DNA of 7,044 nt from Verrucomicrobiales bacterium. Lineage in GTDB: Bacteria > Verrucomicrobiota > Verrucomicrobiia > Limisphaerales > Palsa-1400. Each line of letters opens with the position of its first letter. Position 1 is the first letter of the stretch. Where the stretch lies: NCBI GenBank assembly GCA_028293405.1, contig JAQGOW010000081.1, positions 1-7,044 of the forward strand, in the 5' to 3' direction. Position numbers and translations under genes: made by a program. The notes beneath the pieces are model-generated. The model saw nothing but the letters and a program-made list of their open reading frames with translations. It was not told where the DNA came from and did not search any database. Below, piece after piece: positions 6,393 through 7,044 of this stretch.

Positions 6393-7044
6393 AATGACGA
6401 GAAGCCACTTGCCACTGCATTACCCGGGCAGTTCGTTGTCGTGCGCCTAAGACTTCAGCAGAACGCTCCCTCCCTGTTGCGAAGTTATTCGCTCTCCGGC
6501 CCTCCCAGCACTGAGCGGTATCGGCTCGGCATTAAGAAGGAACGTCACGGCGTTGTCAGCAACTACCTTTGCACGCAAGTTAACGCCGGCGACATTTTGG
6601 AGGTGAGCGCGCCAAGAGGCAGCTTCGTTTTGCAGCAAGACGAACGACCGATCGTCTTGATCAGTGCGGGAATCGGATTAACTCCCGTTTTAGCGATGCT
6701 GTATGGACTTGCAGCGACTTCGTCACAAAGCCAGGTGTGGTGGCTTCATGGAGCCCGAAACGGAAGTGAACACCCTTTCGCTGAGGAAACACGACAGTTG
6801 ATTCGAAGACTGTCTCACTGCCGAAGCTACGTGCAATACAGCCGACCCTGTAGCGAGGACACGCTTGGAGTGCAGTTCGATGCACCCGGCCATCTAAACG
6901 TGGCGACGCTTGAGCAGATGGGCATTGGCCGCGACGCGCATTTTTATCTTTGCGGACCCAGCGCGTTCCTGGAGGAATTTACCTCCGGCCTCGCGAACTG
7001 GGGCGTGCCTGAGGATCGAGTGACCACAGAAATCTTCGGCTCGG
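6393..7044 (+). pseudogene. FNR-like (FAD/NAD(P)-binding) reductase portion downstream of the in-frame stop, partial
   Basis: This is the in-frame continuation of the MOSC gene after the TAA: 217 codons with no further stop, running off the window edge. It encodes LPGQFVVVRLR (from 6420), the FAD-binding motif R-S-Y-S (6480-6491), the NAD(P) motif G-I-G-L-T-P (6669-6686), VWWLHGARN, the C-G-P motif (6951-6959), and TTEIFGS at the edge. These are the expected blocks of a phthalate-dioxygenase-reductase-type FNR domain in order, with no frameshift. In fused homologues a [2Fe-2S] ferredoxin domain follows; it would lie beyond the window. No in-frame ATG with a Shine-Dalgarno exists near the start. 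The first alternative start is GTG at 6441, already inside the domain, so independent translation is unlikely. It is either a very recent nonsense mutation, a base error, or readthrough. Confidence 0.8.

Noticed and set aside
6394..6450. Restart of the FNR part at ATG 6394
   Set aside because: This ATG is in a different frame and reaches a stop after 18 codons, so it cannot express the FNR domain.
1..7044. CRISPR array, tRNA, rRNA or insertion sequence
   Set aside because: No regularly spaced repeats, cloverleaf-like segments, rRNA-like blocks, transposase motifs or terminal inverted repeats were seen on either strand.

Overview
This window shows two transcriptional blocks that diverge from an intergenic region at about 2889-3151. 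The minus-strand block reads leftwards. It holds a signal-peptide-bearing transglutaminase-like protein (1344-2888), followed 26 bp later by a PLP-dependent cystathionine gamma-synthase/lyase family enzyme (139-1317). Positions 1-138, downstream of it, contain no gene that I can support. The organism looks like a free-living bacterium of moderate to fairly high GC content. The style of the transglutaminase protein and the ACCACTAAG...CCAAGACACT-like intergenic sequence at the left end suggest Verrucomicrobiota or a related soil or freshwater lineage. That assignment is a low-confidence inference with no marker gene behind it.

The plus-strand block (3152 to the window edge) reads as one compact operon. 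In order it encodes a DJ-1/PfpI (Hsp31-like) protein, a small UBP-type zinc-finger protein, a MerA/Lpd-like FAD disulfide oxidoreductase, and a YiiM-type MOSC protein that runs into a ferredoxin-NADP-reductase-like (FNR) domain. The first two genes are 25 bp apart and the second has a clear Shine-Dalgarno. The last two junctions overlap by 8 bp and 4 bp, so translation is probably coupled. The set suggests detoxification or redox repair: a DJ-1 protein for reactive carbonyl or electrophile stress, a thiol/disulfide flavoenzyme, and a MOSC enzyme with its own electron-transfer module. Only the family assignments are well supported; the joint role is inference.

The most notable observation is that the MOSC-FNR gene is cut by an in-frame TAA at 6390-6392. 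The same frame stays open for 217 further codons to the window edge and encodes an intact FNR domain with FAD- and NAD(P)-binding motifs. A single C-to-T change (CAA to TAA), a sequencing error or, less likely, readthrough would explain it. Other points of interest are a Tyr in place of the usual catalytic His in the flavoenzyme, a nested palindrome in the MOSC-FNR linker, and a possible relic of a protein C-terminus on the minus strand of the divergent intergenic region.
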